DNA of 64,000 nt. It comes from JAFDWR01 sp038216655 (GTDB taxonomy: Bacteria; Armatimonadota; Fimbriimonadia; Fimbriimonadales; Fimbriimonadaceae). Position numbers and translations under genes: made by a program. The first letter of the stretch is position 1. The number at the start of each line of letters is the position of its first letter. Below the pieces are notes generated by a model. The model was not told the DNA's origin and searched no databases. It saw nothing but the letters and a program-made list of their open reading frames with translations. This document shows positions 26,517 through 36,803 of the stretch, in pieces. Location: contig JBBQPZ010000020.1 in assembly GCA_038216655.1 (NCBI GenBank), positions 4,473-68,472 on the forward strand. Direction: 5' to 3'.

Positions 26517-29500
26517 TCAGGGCTTGACTGTGAGGAGGGCGGAGACCGTCTTCCCGTTCAGCGTTACCGATATCGTCGTCGAGAGGATGCGACTCACCTT
26601 CTTCGTCAGAATCGCGGACTTGGTGCCGTGATTCGTGTTCGCGGGGATGGTGAGGATGTTGTTACCCGGGGTGGCGATGAGTACGGAACCGTTGGCTCCG
26701 TAGTTCAGCGTCAAGTTCATCGGCGAGTTACCGATCACCGAGTCCAGCGTGACCGTCGCGTTGAACGTTCCCGTTCCTCGCAGGGTTGCCGGGGTGAGCA
26801 CGATGGAGACGACTCCAAGCGGCTTCACCGTCAGCACGGCGCTGGAAGTATTCGGGCCATTGATGGCGCCAATGTATCCCTTGATCGTGACTGACTTAGT
26901 CGAGGTGACGTTCGCCGTCGTGACCTGGAACGTTGCCTGGGTCTGACCCGCGGGCACCGTAACCGAAGCCGGAACAGAAGCCGCCGAAGGCAGATTGCTG
27001 TTCAGGTTGATCGCCAGACCACCCACCGGCGCAGCGCCGATCAAGGTGACCTTACCGGTCGAGTTCTGCAGGCCACCAACCACCGAGGTGGGGTTCAGCG
27101 TGAGCGTGAACCGCATGGCTTGGACCGTCAGGACTCTATCGATGTTGGGCGATGAGCCACCACGATTTGCGCGGATGATCACCGTGGTGTCGGCGGGCTG
27201 GGTCGTCGTCGTCACCGGGAACGTCGCGCTGGATTGACCAGACGGGACGGTAACCGATGCAGGGACAGTTGCCACGTTCGTGTTCAGCGAGAACAGGAAC
27301 ACCTTCGCGCCACCCGTCGGGGCCGGGCCGCTCAGTTGAACGGTTCCGGTCGCCGCGTTGCCGCCGACCACAGGGTTCGGAGCAATCGTGAGGCTATTGA
27401 GTTGGATCGCGCTGATGAACAGCGTGCCCTGCACCGAGGAGAACAGGAATCCGTTCTGAGCTTGGCGCGTGGCGGTGACCTTCCGGTTGGTGTTCGAAGC
27501 TTCGTACATCGTGTTGACCACGAAGCCCTGCGAACGATCGCCCGTCACGAAGGACAGGATCACGTTCGTGGTTCCGCTGCCACTCGGGGTAACGATAGTG
27601 TAACCCGCCGTTCCCGCGTTGATGGAGAGCTGAACGTCGAATCCAGCGCCAGCTTCACCGTCGAGCAGAACCGTTCCTGCCGCAGCCGAGCCACCAGCCA
27701 CCGTGGTGGGCAAGAAGCTAACCGCGACGATCTTGGCTTGCGTCAAGGTCAAGGTCTGCGAACGACCCGCACCGAGAAGCGACGCCGTGATCAGCGTGTT
27801 CGTCGGTTGAACGACACCGTGGCTACCGATGGGGAAGACCGCGGAAGTCTGACCTTCCGGAACGGTCACCGTCGGGGTCGTCGGGAGGACGATCAAGGCA
27901 GGCGAGTCGGTGATCAGATCGATCGTCACCCCACCGGTTGGAGCCGGCTGAGCGAGCGTCACACGGCCCGTGGAGGTGTTGCCACCCACCACGCTGGTCG
28001 GCGTCAGAGCGAGCGTCTGAAGCCAAGGCACGACCGTGATCTGAGCGATTTTGAAGCTACCCGTGTAGGTGGCCTTCGCCTGAACCTGGGTACTCGTCGC
28101 CACCGGGTAGGTGTAGAGCGTGAAGTCCACACTCGTCAGTCCTTCCGGAACGGTGATCGTCTGTGAGCCGATCGGGTTTGCCGGATCGGGCGAGAACGAG
28201 GCCGCGCTCGTGTCGGTCAGGTCGACCTGGACGTCCGCGCCACCCGGAGGTGCCGCACTGGTCAGGGTAACCGTACCGGTCGTCGTAGCGCCGAGGCCAC
28301 CGGCAACCGTCGTCGGGTTGAAGGAGAGGCCTTGGATCGCTGCCGATCCAACACGGAGCTTTACAAGGAAGCCATCGCGCTGGTAGTTGACCCCGATCGT
28401 CTGCGGAAGGGTGAACGGACTTCCCGTGAGGGCTCCGTAAAGGATGCCACCGACTCCCGTAAGGCCCGCCGCATCGCCGAATCGCTTGAAGGCGAGTTCG
28501 GTGATCATTGCATCCGGGAGGGCACCGTTGGTGATAACCGGTGTACCCGCCACATTGAAGTAGAAGCGGAACGAATCCGTCCAGCCCGAAGCCCAGACGT
28601 CTCCGAAGCGATCGACGTACGGAGCGTACACGACGTCGTCCAAGTTCCCACCAAGGTAGGTTCCGTAGACCAGAGTGGTCGCCGTGTCGTTAAGGACGTT
28701 GAGCCAAGGCTCCACGGTCGGGAGTTCACCCGGAGCGGGCGAATCGTTGACCGGGTCAATGGCATCACCGGTGGTCTGCACGGTGGGAGGATCTCCCGGC
28801 GCGTAGGCCGTCGGGTCCGACGGGGTCGGAGGATCGTTCGGCGGGAACTGCAGTCCGAAGTGGATGTTTCCGGTCACGAACGCAAAACCTCGACTGTCAA
28901 CTCCGATACCCGCAGGCGGGCAGTCGCCGATGTTCTTCAGGTTCGTCGAGTAGACGATCTGTGAAGCATCCTGGTTGAGTTTGGTTACAACCGTCAGCGG
29001 GCCATTGCTGAAGACTTCTCCGTACACACCGCGAGTTCGCGGATAGTTGAACGAGTGGGAAACTCCCGTGATGTAGGCATTGCCTACCGCATCGACGGCG
29101 ATCGACGAACCGGTTTCGTAACGCGCACCTGAAAGGTCCGTGTTTGTTCCACCCGCCACGTCGTCGTTGTTGCCACCGACCAAGCACGAGTACATCATGG
29201 TCACGCCGGTTTCGTCGTACTTGCGAACGAAGAGGTCGTTGTTCTTTAGGAAGCGACCGCCAGCGAAGACGAGCGGTGTGGTCTGGAAGACCGGACTGCC
29301 ACCGACCGACGTATCGCTGTTGCCTTGGAAGCGGACCGTACCGGCAAGGTAGGCGCTACCTACCGAGTCGACCGCAACACCCGTCACATCAACCTTTGCT
29401 CCACCGCTGCCCGTTACATAGAAGCTCGAAGTGGCGACCTGAGTCAACACACCCGCGTTATAGCGGTAGCGATTGAGGTAGGCGGGCTTGCCACCAGGGA

Positions 29501-31439
29501 AAGCCTGAGGAATGTCTCCGTTGACCGTTGCGTCAACATCACCGGCGAAGATGAACTCGACCGGGTCACCCGGATGAGGATCGGCGTTAGGGACGACCGC
29601 GAGTCCAGAGATGGACTCATTAAAGTCGCCACCAAACATCAAAGTCTCGGCAGGAGCGAGGACAGTGTTCGCGTCCGGCGTAAAGCGCATGACGAACACG
29701 TCAGTGAAGTGAGTGACGCCGTACACGGGCACGGGAATCATGAAACTATTGTCAACGACCAACAGTTGCTGGGCACCGTTGAGGGTGTTCTGGAAGTTCA
29801 CGAGGACCTGGTTCACGTCAACCGGGCCACCCGAGCAGGAAACGTTCGGGATATTGTTCGTCGTGCCGATATTGCTAAGGGCAAGCAGGTTCGTGTTGAT
29901 CAAAGCGGCGGTCGCGTTGCCGGGCATCGCGGCCGTCGTCTGGCTACTCGCTGCGGACGTAAAGGTGAGGGTGAACTGCGCGATCGGGAAGTTGATGACG
30001 TCCGGAACGCTTCCACGGCGAGTCAGGGTCTGCTGGTTGTCGGCCGGGTTACTAGCCTGAGCGGCAATGATCAGCGAAGGAAGACCCTGAGAAATCTCAA
30101 CGCCAGCGAGGACGAATCGATTACTGATCACGCCCAGCGGGAAGGGTCGAGAATTGTCAAGCTCGATCCGGTAGGTCGCGCCGGGCAGAAGGCCGCCAGA
30201 GGAGGTCACACTGACCACGTGGCCAGTGAGCGCGGGAATACCATTGATGGCCGCCGAAACGGTAGCCGTCGAAGCGTTCCAGGCGATTGGCGCTGACCGG
30301 ACATTTCGATACGTCAACATGAACGTACCGCCGGTAGCTACACCACCGCCAGTCTGGGTCAGGAACATGATGTTGTCTCGCGTGTTGCCCGGGAAGTCCG
30401 CGGACTCCGTGCGACCTGCGACCCATACGTTGTTGAAAGCGTCAACCTGGAGGAATCCGCCGAACTCGTTCAGCGAACCGCCGAGGTAAGCCGCGAAGTC
30501 GTGGCTGTAAGCGTCGCCCTGGAACTTGGTGAGGAACGCATCCGTTCCGCCGACCAAGCTGAGGTAAGGACCGTAAGTTGAGGGGAACTGAGAGGCTTGC
30601 GTCGAACCCGTCAGGTAGGTGCCACCTGCGTTGTCCGAAGTGATCGCACGGACCTCGTCGAATCCGTCGTCGCCACCGTAGTAGCTGCCATAAACGAGCG
30701 GGTCGATGATGAGCGCCTTCGAGTGATCATACGCACCCAGCGCCAGTCCGACCGTGTTCTTACCTTCAAGCTTGAAGTTAGCTGCAACCGTCTTCTCGTG
30801 ACCGTTCACGATCTGGTAAGCCTTCAGCGAGCCGTTCTTCAGGTCGCCCAATTGGGTTCCCAAAACGATCTCGTTGTCCTTCACCGCAACCTGGTTGGCA
30901 CCAACGAACTTCATCCGGATGCGGGAAGCATCCGCGTTCGGGGCGACCAAGAAGTCATAGCGCGGCCGACCGGTGGAGAAATAGTTCCGAACGTCGATGC
31001 CCGGATAGATATTCTTCGACAGAGTTTCGCCGTAGCTCTTCACCGTAATCGGCTTGGCATGCGAGTGGCTCATGAACTGCGTGGTGATCGACTGCTTATC
31101 GATGCCTTGAGCACGGGCAGTCCGACCGCCATCGAAAGTCATGTGAACGGCCTGACCCTTGAAGCCCTTTCCGGACTTCACCGAGTAGTCGTAGACAAGA
31201 CCATCCCGCGTGACCCACACACTCAGGCCATTGGAATGACCTCGGTAGAGCGCGCGCTGATCCCACTGGCCAGCATTCTCGATGAACCTAGCAGACCGCG
31301 ATTTCATTCGCTGCTGGGCTTCCTTCAACGACATTGCCGACGGCTTGGCCGGCGGGTTACCCGATCCGGCGAAAACCGCCAGAGGGGCAAGGGCGACCAA
31401 CCCCGTAACGGTCGCTACGCATAATTTCTTCAACTGCAC
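26517..31439 (-). CDS. Giant secreted SBBP-repeat protein with Ig-like repeats
   Basis: The GTG at 31439, behind GAGGTG, starts VQLKKLCVATVTGLVALAPL, a signal peptide; a longer frame to 31550 adds a charged stretch that does not fit export. The 1640-residue product has a DUF7948-like N-terminal domain (RFIENAGQWDQRALYRG), SBBP beta-propeller repeats (YGSYYGGDDGFDEVRAI, VDAVGNAYITGVSHSFNYP, YGTYLGGNLDDVVYAP), and about six C-terminal Ig-like repeats marked by TSVVGG and VTVPEGQTSAVF. These are extracellular surface proteins of unknown ligand. A strong terminator follows. No sorting signal is seen at the C-terminus (ends SALLTVKP). Confidence 0.88.
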   Translation of the reverse strand: MQLKKLCVATVTGLVALAPLAVFAGSGNPPAKPSAMSLKEAQQRMKSRSARFIENAGQWDQRALYRGHSNGLSVWVTRDGLVYDYSVKSGKGFKGQAVHMTFDGGRTARAQGIDKQSITTQFMSHSHAKPITVKSYGETLSKNIYPGIDVRNYFSTGRPRYDFLVAPNADASRIRMKFVGANQVAVKDNEIVLGTQLGDLKNGSLKAYQIVNGHEKTVAANFKLEGKNTVGLALGAYDHSKALIIDPLVYGSYYGGDDGFDEVRAITSDNAGGTYLTGSTQASQFPSTYGPYLSLVGGTDAFLTKFQGDAYSHDFAAYLGGSLNEFGGFLQVDAFNNVWVAGRTESADFPGNTRDNIMFLTQTGGGVATGGTFMLTYRNVRSAPIAWNASTATVSAAINGIPALTGHVVSVTSSGGLLPGATYRIELDNSRPFPLGVISNRFVLAGVEISQGLPSLIIAAQASNPADNQQTLTRRGSVPDVINFPIAQFTLTFTSAASSQTTAAMPGNATAALINTNLLALSNIGTTNNIPNVSCSGGPVDVNQVLVNFQNTLNGAQQLLVVDNSFMIPVPVYGVTHFTDVFVMRFTPDANTVLAPAETLMFGGDFNESISGLAVVPNADPHPGDPVEFIFAGDVDATVNGDIPQAFPGGKPAYLNRYRYNAGVLTQVATSSFYVTGSGGAKVDVTGVAVDSVGSAYLAGTVRFQGNSDTSVGGSPVFQTTPLVFAGGRFLKNNDLFVRKYDETGVTMMYSCLVGGNNDDVAGGTNTDLSGARYETGSSIAVDAVGNAYITGVSHSFNYPRTRGVYGEVFSNGPLTVVTKLNQDASQIVYSTNLKNIGDCPPAGIGVDSRGFAFVTGNIHFGLQFPPNDPPTPSDPTAYAPGDPPTVQTTGDAIDPVNDSPAPGELPTVEPWLNVLNDTATTLVYGTYLGGNLDDVVYAPYVDRFGDVWASGWTDSFRFYFNVAGTPVITNGALPDAMITELAFKRFGDAAGLTGVGGILYGALTGSPFTLPQTIGVNYQRDGFLVKLRVGSAAIQGLSFNPTTVAGGLGATTTGTVTLTSAAPPGGADVQVDLTDTSAASFSPDPANPIGSQTITVPEGLTSVDFTLYTYPVATSTQVQAKATYTGSFKIAQITVVPWLQTLALTPTSVVGGNTSTGRVTLAQPAPTGGVTIDLITDSPALIVLPTTPTVTVPEGQTSAVFPIGSHGVVQPTNTLITASLLGAGRSQTLTLTQAKIVAVSFLPTTVAGGSAAAGTVLLDGEAGAGFDVQLSINAGTAGYTIVTPSGSGTTNVILSFVTGDRSQGFVVNTMYEASNTNRKVTATRQAQNGFLFSSVQGTLFISAIQLNSLTIAPNPVVGGNAATGTVQLSGPAPTGGAKVFLFSLNTNVATVPASVTVPSGQSSATFPVTTTTQPADTTVIIRANRGGSSPNIDRVLTVQAMRFTLTLNPTSVVGGLQNSTGKVTLIGAAPVGGLAINLNSNLPSAASVPASVTVPAGQTQATFQVTTANVTSTKSVTIKGYIGAINGPNTSSAVLTVKPLGVVSIVLTPATLRGTGTFNATVTLDSVIGNSPMNLTLNYGANGSVLIATPGNNILTIPANTNHGTKSAILTKKVSRILSTTISVTLNGKTVSALLTVKP

Positions 31440-31815
31440 CAGTAAGACACCTCTATGACGAGTTCCGAATGCAAGACGGGCGCAAGGCCGAAAACGGTTC
31501 GAGTCTCGAACGTTTCGATCAAGCGCGGTTCTTCGTATGATTCCAGGCATTATAGATCGTCGGCAAGAAAATGCGTGCGCATTCCTTTGCAGATTCGCCT
31601 CTCATCATACAGAAATGGGATGAAAAATACCGCCGCTTTTACTAGCAGTAATGCTTGTTTCGTAAAAAAAGTCAAATCGCATTGCGTTCGGCTCTCTATA
31701 TAAAATGAACTAGAAACGAGACCTGGCGCACTATGCAGGTCTTCAACAACGCAAAGATGCGCAATAACCCGCCGATAGTGCTGGATACACCAACGTGAAT
31801 TTGCCCGTTTTGCCT
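31440..31815. other. AT-rich intergenic region upstream of the SBBP gene
   Basis: About 375 bases with lower GC than the flanks. On the minus strand TTGACT, then 17 bases, then ATTACT could be a weak promoter for the SBBP gene. No gene is supported here. Confidence 0.4.
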
Positions 31816-32286
31816 TCAAATGCTCAAGTCCTGCCCCGCCGAAGCTCCTAAGGTCAACAGAACGGCCATGTGTTGATTACTCGACCGAAGTCGATGGCAC
31901 AGCACACGGCATAGGTTATTGAGGGCGATGTTCGCCATGCGAGGCTTGGCGCGGAAGAGTCGCTTGACGCCTTCGCCATCCAAAAAGACAACTTCCGTCG
32001 AACCTACGCTCAGCACCGTCGCCGCCCTCGGTCGGCCGTCGATCAGCGCCATCTCACCGAACGGCATGCCAGGATGGATCTCGCCGATCTCCTCACCGGT
32101 GACGGCGAGGATCTTTGCCCAGCCGAACTTCAGAAGCATGAGGTCACAGCCGGTATCGAATTGATGGACAATTGGCTCGCCGTCAAGGAACCTACGTACC
32201 GTCGCCAAAGAAGCCAGCATGTCAATAAACGACGCCGGCATCCCATCCGCCAAATAGTTATTCTCGATGGTCGCGCGAATATCCAT
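31816..32286 (-). CDS. Cyclic nucleotide-binding domain protein
   Basis: A 156-residue single-domain cNMP-binding fold protein. The phosphate-binding cassette is GEMALIDGRPRAATV (about residues 76-90), with the beta-roll before it and a helical C-terminus. There is no helix-turn-helix, so it is not a CRP-type regulator by itself. It could be a stand-alone sensor or partner domain. It lies upstream of the SBBP gene on the same strand but is separated from it by about 375 bases. Confidence 0.85.
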   Translation of the reverse strand: MDIRATIENNYLADGMPASFIDMLASLATVRRFLDGEPIVHQFDTGCDLMLLKFGWAKILAVTGEEIGEIHPGMPFGEMALIDGRPRAATVLSVGSTEVVFLDGEGVKRLFRAKPRMANIALNNLCRVLCHRLRSSNQHMAVLLTLGASAGQDLSI

Positions 32287-32429
32287 TTACGCACTCTTTG
32301 ACGAGGGCCGACTCGAAAACGACGAGTCAATCCGCAAAAAAGCCTATTGGGGGCCCAAGCGACCCTCAAAAGTCGGCACGTGGTGCCTCTCCACCGTCTG
32401 AAGGTCCTGAATTGGGAGGGATGCATCCA

Positions 32430-32477
32430 AAGGGGTAGAGGCTTTCCCTTCGCAGGGAACCTAAGCCTCTACCCCTT
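32430..32477. repeat. Long perfect hairpin, 15-bp arms
   Basis: AAGGGGTAGAGGCTT and AAGCCTCTACCCCTT pair perfectly, with an inner TCCC/GGGA stem in the loop. There is no T-tract on either strand, so it is not a typical terminator. It may be a structured RNA or a palindromic repeat. Confidence 0.65.
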
Positions 32478-32949
32478 ATCGCCAATCTCAGGTGACAGAC
32501 AGGGCAGAGACATCCGCTTTCGACTTTTGCATTGGCTCGGGACCGATGTGCGAATGCATCCCCGACGAGTCTGTTGCATTTCTTCCTCGCCACTCTCCTG
32601 GCACAGTGAGGCTTCCCTGGGGCGGGCCGCCCTAGCCACGCCCGCCGTCACTGCACCAGTGGCCTGACTTGGAACCAATGTAATGGACTCCGACGCCAAA
32701 CCCTCCTCGCGCGCGAGCACCCAACCAATTTAGGGGCCCGAGGAATTTGAGCGGGGTGATCTGGGACTTGAGAGGCGAATTGGAGTTACGACATCGGGTC
32801 CGCCCTCTGCCCCCATCACGATTACGATCGCAGGTGGAGACCGGGGACCCCCGATCTCCGCCTCGTCGGTCCAGCTCTGAACCTTCCAGCAAAGCTGCAC
32901 ATCGAATCCGTCATTCACAAGGGAATTGAGAGGTTTGAATGAGAAAACC

Positions 32950-32976
32950 TAAAGTTCTTCCATGTTCAACCGAGGA
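32950..32976 (+). promoter_or_regulatory. Sigma-28 (FliA) type promoter of flagellin
   Basis: TAAAGTTC, then exactly 11 bases, then ACCGAGGA. It matches the flagellar consensus TAAAGTTT-N11-GCCGATAA at 7 of 8 and 5 of 8 positions. It lies about 60 bases before the flagellin start. Confidence 0.7.
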
Positions 32977-33037
32977 TTTCACATGTCGAATACGGGGATT
33001 TTGAAGATCTCCTATTCCTCGCTACTGGAGTCTGATC

Positions 33038-34510
33038 GTGAGCTTAAGGATTAACACGAATATCGCCGCCATGACGGCCCTGCGCAACCTCAATTCGACG
33101 AATGAAAACGTCCAGGGGAGCATTGAGCGACTGAGCTCGGGTCTACGCATCAATTCCGCCGCGGATGATCCCGCCGGCTTGATTCGCAGCGAAGGCATGC
33201 GATCGCAGATCAGCGGTCTCAGCCAGGCGATGAGCAATTCGCAGGACGCAATCAACATGGCGAAGACCGCCGAAGGCGCGATGGACGAAGTTCAGCGACT
33301 GCTGCTCGATATGCGCAGCCTCGCGGTTCAGTCCGCCAATACCGCCGTCGTTGACGCAAACACTCTTCAGGCAAACCAGACGCAGGTCCGATCGAGTATC
33401 GATTCCATTAACCGAATCGCTCAGGAAACCCAGTTCGGAACCAAGAAGCTTCTGGATGGCACTGCCGGCGTCCTCGCAAACGTCACCAACGCGGCGGACG
33501 CCAGCAGCATCTACATCGGTGGCTCGTTCTCCGGTGAGACGGTCACCACGGGTCCGATCACGATTGCCCGGGTCACGCAAGGAACCCGTGCTGCGGTTGC
33601 CTTGACGAACACCTTTGCGAGTTCCAACTCGATCGTGCCAAATGCCGGCTCCTTCGTGATCAACGGCTACTCATTCTCTACTTCTGGTAACGACTCGGTC
33701 CAGACATTGGTCGACCGGATTAACCAAGCCGCAAGCACTACTGGCGTGACCGCCAACGTGGTGCCCAACGGTGCCAACGTTTCGATCTCACTGACGCAGA
33801 ACAACTACGGCTCACGCTATTCACTCAGCTACTTCGATCCTTCCGGCGTCCTAAGCGGCGTCCCCGCCTTGCAAAGCACTGGATTGGACGCGGTCTATAA
33901 CGTGTCCGCCACGACGATCGCCAGCAATGGTACGACCCACGCTTCGACGGCCCTCTTCACGGGAGGACGCGGTTCCACCGATTCGGGACTCAAGCTCACC
34001 GACACGTACGGCAACGCGCTCCTCCTTACCGAGAACGGTAACGCGAACGTCGCCGCCGCTACGCAGGTCGGAACGGTCACCGCGGGCAACATGAGATTTC
34101 AGATCGGCGCCTTCTCCGACCAGAACGTCTCGTTCGCCATGCCGAGCGTCTTCGCCAGTCGCCTGGGAACGGGTGCCGTCGCGGGTGGCTCCATTGCTAA
34201 CATCGATCTCACAACCCAGCAGGGTTCGGATGACGCGATCAAGATTATCGACGATGCGATCACGCAGCTCGCTCAGCTCCGAGGTCAGCTCGGTTCGTTC
34301 CAGAAGAACTTCTTGGAATCGAATACACGCTCTCTCGACGTCGCGAAGACCAACCTCACCTCCAGTGAGAGCACGATTCGCGATGCCGATATGGCCGAAG
34401 AAATGACTCAGTACACCAAGAGCCAGATCCTTCAGCAGGCTGGCCTTTCGGTTCTTGCCCAGGCCAACCAGCAGCCTCAAAACATCCTCCAACTACTCAA
34501 GGGCGGTTAG
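33038..34510 (+). CDS. fliC: Flagellin
   Basis: A 490-residue flagellin. The N-terminal D0/D1 part has LRINTNIAAMTALRNL and ERLSSGLRINSAADDPAG, and the C-terminal part ends LAQANQQPQNILQLLKGG. The middle (about 165-380) is the variable surface-exposed domain. It is exported by the flagellar type III system and polymerises into the filament. The start is a GTG behind a weak site; transcription is probably from the sigma-28-type promoter just upstream. No other flagellar gene is in the window. Confidence 0.96.
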   Translation: MSLRINTNIAAMTALRNLNSTNENVQGSIERLSSGLRINSAADDPAGLIRSEGMRSQISGLSQAMSNSQDAINMAKTAEGAMDEVQRLLLDMRSLAVQSANTAVVDANTLQANQTQVRSSIDSINRIAQETQFGTKKLLDGTAGVLANVTNAADASSIYIGGSFSGETVTTGPITIARVTQGTRAAVALTNTFASSNSIVPNAGSFVINGYSFSTSGNDSVQTLVDRINQAASTTGVTANVVPNGANVSISLTQNNYGSRYSLSYFDPSGVLSGVPALQSTGLDAVYNVSATTIASNGTTHASTALFTGGRGSTDSGLKLTDTYGNALLLTENGNANVAAATQVGTVTAGNMRFQIGAFSDQNVSFAMPSVFASRLGTGAVAGGSIANIDLTTQQGSDDAIKIIDDAITQLAQLRGQLGSFQKNFLESNTRSLDVAKTNLTSSESTIRDADMAEEMTQYTKSQILQQAGLSVLAQANQQPQNILQLLKGG

Positions 34511-34535
34511 CGCTCACGTATCCACCTCCAAACCC

Positions 34536-34568
34536 TCCCCCCTCACCCATCGTGAGGGGGATTTTTTT
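34536..34568 (+). terminator. Rho-independent terminator of flagellin
   Basis: CCCCCTCAC and GTGAGGGGG form the stem, followed by ATTTTTTT. It lies about 25 bases after the flagellin stop. Confidence 0.9.
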
Positions 34569-34616
34569 CGTATCTATCCCCATGGGTATCCTCCCCTAAG
34601 GCAATAGGAGAATGGG

Positions 34617-36797
34617 TTGTACGACAATTGGATTGACGCGAATCGAGTTTGTGTGATCGGTGCGGGAACGATGGGCTCGGGCATCGCGGCGCACCTGGCG
34701 AACCTTGGCTTTCAAGTGTCCTTGTTGGACGTGACGCGTGAGGCCTGCGAAGTAGGGTTCGAGCGCGCTAAAGCAGCGAAGCCTCCCCACTTCTTCGTCC
34801 CAGAGAGGGCGGGAAGCATCCGTCTTGGCGGCATCGATGAGAGCCTCTCCTGGATCGCCGAGGCAGATTGGGTATGCGAAGCGATCATCGAGAAGCTCGA
34901 GGCCAAACAGAGCCTCTTCGCCACCATCGAGCCGCAACTCCGCCCCGATGCGATGATCTCGACTAATACCAGTGGACTTCAGATCTCGCTCCTCGCTGAA
35001 GGGCGGTCCAAGAGTTTTCGCGACCGCTTCCTCGGTACCCACTTCTTCAATCCTCCGCGATATCTCAAGCTGCTTGAACTGATTCCGACTGACGTGACCG
35101 ACCCCGTCGCCATCACGACTATGAGGCGATTTCTGGAAGAGAAGGTCGCCCGCCGGGTGGTCGTCGCCAAAGACACCCCCGGCTTCATCGCAAACCGCTA
35201 CGGGATGTGGTCGATGTTCCTCGCGACCCAGGTCGCCGAGAAGCTACGGCTAACCGTCGAAGAGGTGGATCTGATCACCGGTCAGTTCCTCGGACGTCCT
35301 CGGAGCGGCAGTTTCAGGCTGAACGACCTAGTCGGACTGGACATCATGCAGGACATCGCTAAGAACTTGATTGAGCGATGCCCGGGCGATCCCCACATCC
35401 TGCCCACCCTGGATATGACGCCTTCGATGGCATTTCTTCTGGAGCGAGGCTGGATCGGTGAGAAGACCGGACATGGTTTCTACCGCAAGGAAGGGAAAGA
35501 GCTCTTCGTGTTCGACATCGAGACCCGGGCCTATCGTCAGCGACTTGAACCGTCGATTCCCTCGATCACCCGGAACGCGTCCCTGCCGATTGGCGAACGC
35601 ATCCGAGCCACCCTTGCCGACCGGGATGAAGCGGGTTCCTACCTGCGGGACTACCTCATCCCCGTGCTTCAGTACGCGAACTTCCTCAGGGAAGAAGTCA
35701 GCGACTCGGTCTTGGATTTCGACCGTGTCATGATGTGGGGGTTTGGCTGGCAGCTTGGTCCCTTTGAGCTGATCGACGCGATAGGTGCCGAGCACCTCGG
35801 CATCGATGCTCCTAAGTTCTACGACGGCTCGAAACAGCGAAGCTTTGGCGGAGCCTACATACCCATCCTGACGGAACCGGATTACATCACCCTATCCGAC
35901 GCTCCCGTGATCGAAAAGAAGGACACGTACTCCATCCGGGATCTCGGCGACGGGATCTACGCCCTCGCGATCGAGACGAAGAATGGGCTTATTACCCCGG
36001 CCCTCGTGGATGACCTGACTACGCTCCTGGAATCGCGGACCCTCAATCGGTTCGTCCTCACCAGCGCCGCACCGTCCTTTTCGGTTGGATTCGACCTCAA
36101 GTTCTTCGACACCGCGATCGTCAATGGGGATCGGGAGTCCATCGTGTCCGCGCTCCAGAAGCTGCAACATCTGGGCGAGCTTCTCGAAACGCATAGCTGC
36201 GTCGCTGCGGTTTGTGGCTATACCCTTGGTGCTGGTCTGGAACTGGCAATGTCCTGCTCCCAAATCGTCACGCTCGCCGATGCCCAGATTGGGCTCCCCG
36301 AGATGAAGGTGGGGCTCTTCCCGGGCGGACGTGGTACGACGTTGATGAGGCTCTACAATCAGGTGAACGGGAAACGATTGGCCGAAGCCGCGCGGAGCAT
36401 CGCGCTGGGGCTGGTCTCCGGCAATGCGGAAGAGGCGAGAATTCTTGGCTACTTAAGGGCGAGCGATGTGACCTGCTTCCATCCTGATCGGCTCCTCTCC
36501 ACGGCCAAGAAGCTGGCGCAGGAAGCGACGAGCGCACCGAGGCCTGTGTGGGTGCAATTTGAGGGTCCGATCAATGGTCTCATTGACCGGGAGATGGAGG
36601 GCCTTCACCAGCGGGGCTCGCTGAGCGACTACGACAAGTTGATCGCCGACCGAATCCGCGCCATATTCGCCAAGAGCACCTCTTACGAAAATGCGCTCGA
36701 GTTGGAACGGAAGGAGTTCGCCGACCTTGCGTTCAAGGCGCTTAGCCATGCCCGAATTCGGCACATGCTTGAGAACGGCAAGCCTCTGCGTAACTAA
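34617..36797 (+). CDS. Fused 3-hydroxyacyl-CoA dehydrogenase/enoyl-CoA hydratase
   Basis: A TTG at 34617 behind AGGAG opens a 726-residue protein. The N-terminal NAD-binding Rossmann motif is VCVIGAGTMGSGIAAHLA and the dehydrogenase block is GTHFFNPPRYLKLLELIPT. The C-terminal half is a crotonase fold with AVCGYTLGAGLELAMSCSQ and GLPEMKVGLFPGG. Order HAD then ECH matches the FadN/FadJ-like group of beta-oxidation enzymes. It would catalyse hydration and oxidation of acyl-CoA intermediates. The matching thiolase is not in the window. Confidence 0.9.
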   Translation: MYDNWIDANRVCVIGAGTMGSGIAAHLANLGFQVSLLDVTREACEVGFERAKAAKPPHFFVPERAGSIRLGGIDESLSWIAEADWVCEAIIEKLEAKQSLFATIEPQLRPDAMISTNTSGLQISLLAEGRSKSFRDRFLGTHFFNPPRYLKLLELIPTDVTDPVAITTMRRFLEEKVARRVVVAKDTPGFIANRYGMWSMFLATQVAEKLRLTVEEVDLITGQFLGRPRSGSFRLNDLVGLDIMQDIAKNLIERCPGDPHILPTLDMTPSMAFLLERGWIGEKTGHGFYRKEGKELFVFDIETRAYRQRLEPSIPSITRNASLPIGERIRATLADRDEAGSYLRDYLIPVLQYANFLREEVSDSVLDFDRVMMWGFGWQLGPFELIDAIGAEHLGIDAPKFYDGSKQRSFGGAYIPILTEPDYITLSDAPVIEKKDTYSIRDLGDGIYALAIETKNGLITPALVDDLTTLLESRTLNRFVLTSAAPSFSVGFDLKFFDTAIVNGDRESIVSALQKLQHLGELLETHSCVAAVCGYTLGAGLELAMSCSQIVTLADAQIGLPEMKVGLFPGGRGTTLMRLYNQVNGKRLAEAARSIALGLVSGNAEEARILGYLRASDVTCFHPDRLLSTAKKLAQEATSAPRPVWVQFEGPINGLIDREMEGLHQRGSLSDYDKLIADRIRAIFAKSTSYENALELERKEFADLAFKALSHARIRHMLENGKPLRN

Positions 36798-36803
36798 TAA
36801 GTC

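Larger units (their letters stand above)
32287..33037. other. Gene-poor region upstream of flagellin
   Basis: About 750 bases with no gene I can support; the short frames here have no ribosome-binding sites or recognisable products. It holds a large hairpin (32430-32477) and the flagellin promoter (32950-32976). Confidence 0.6.

Noticed and set aside
26628..31424. Several long plus-strand frames opposite the SBBP gene
   Set aside because: They are shadows of a repetitive coding sequence; the products are Arg/Thr-rich with no families or ribosome-binding sites.
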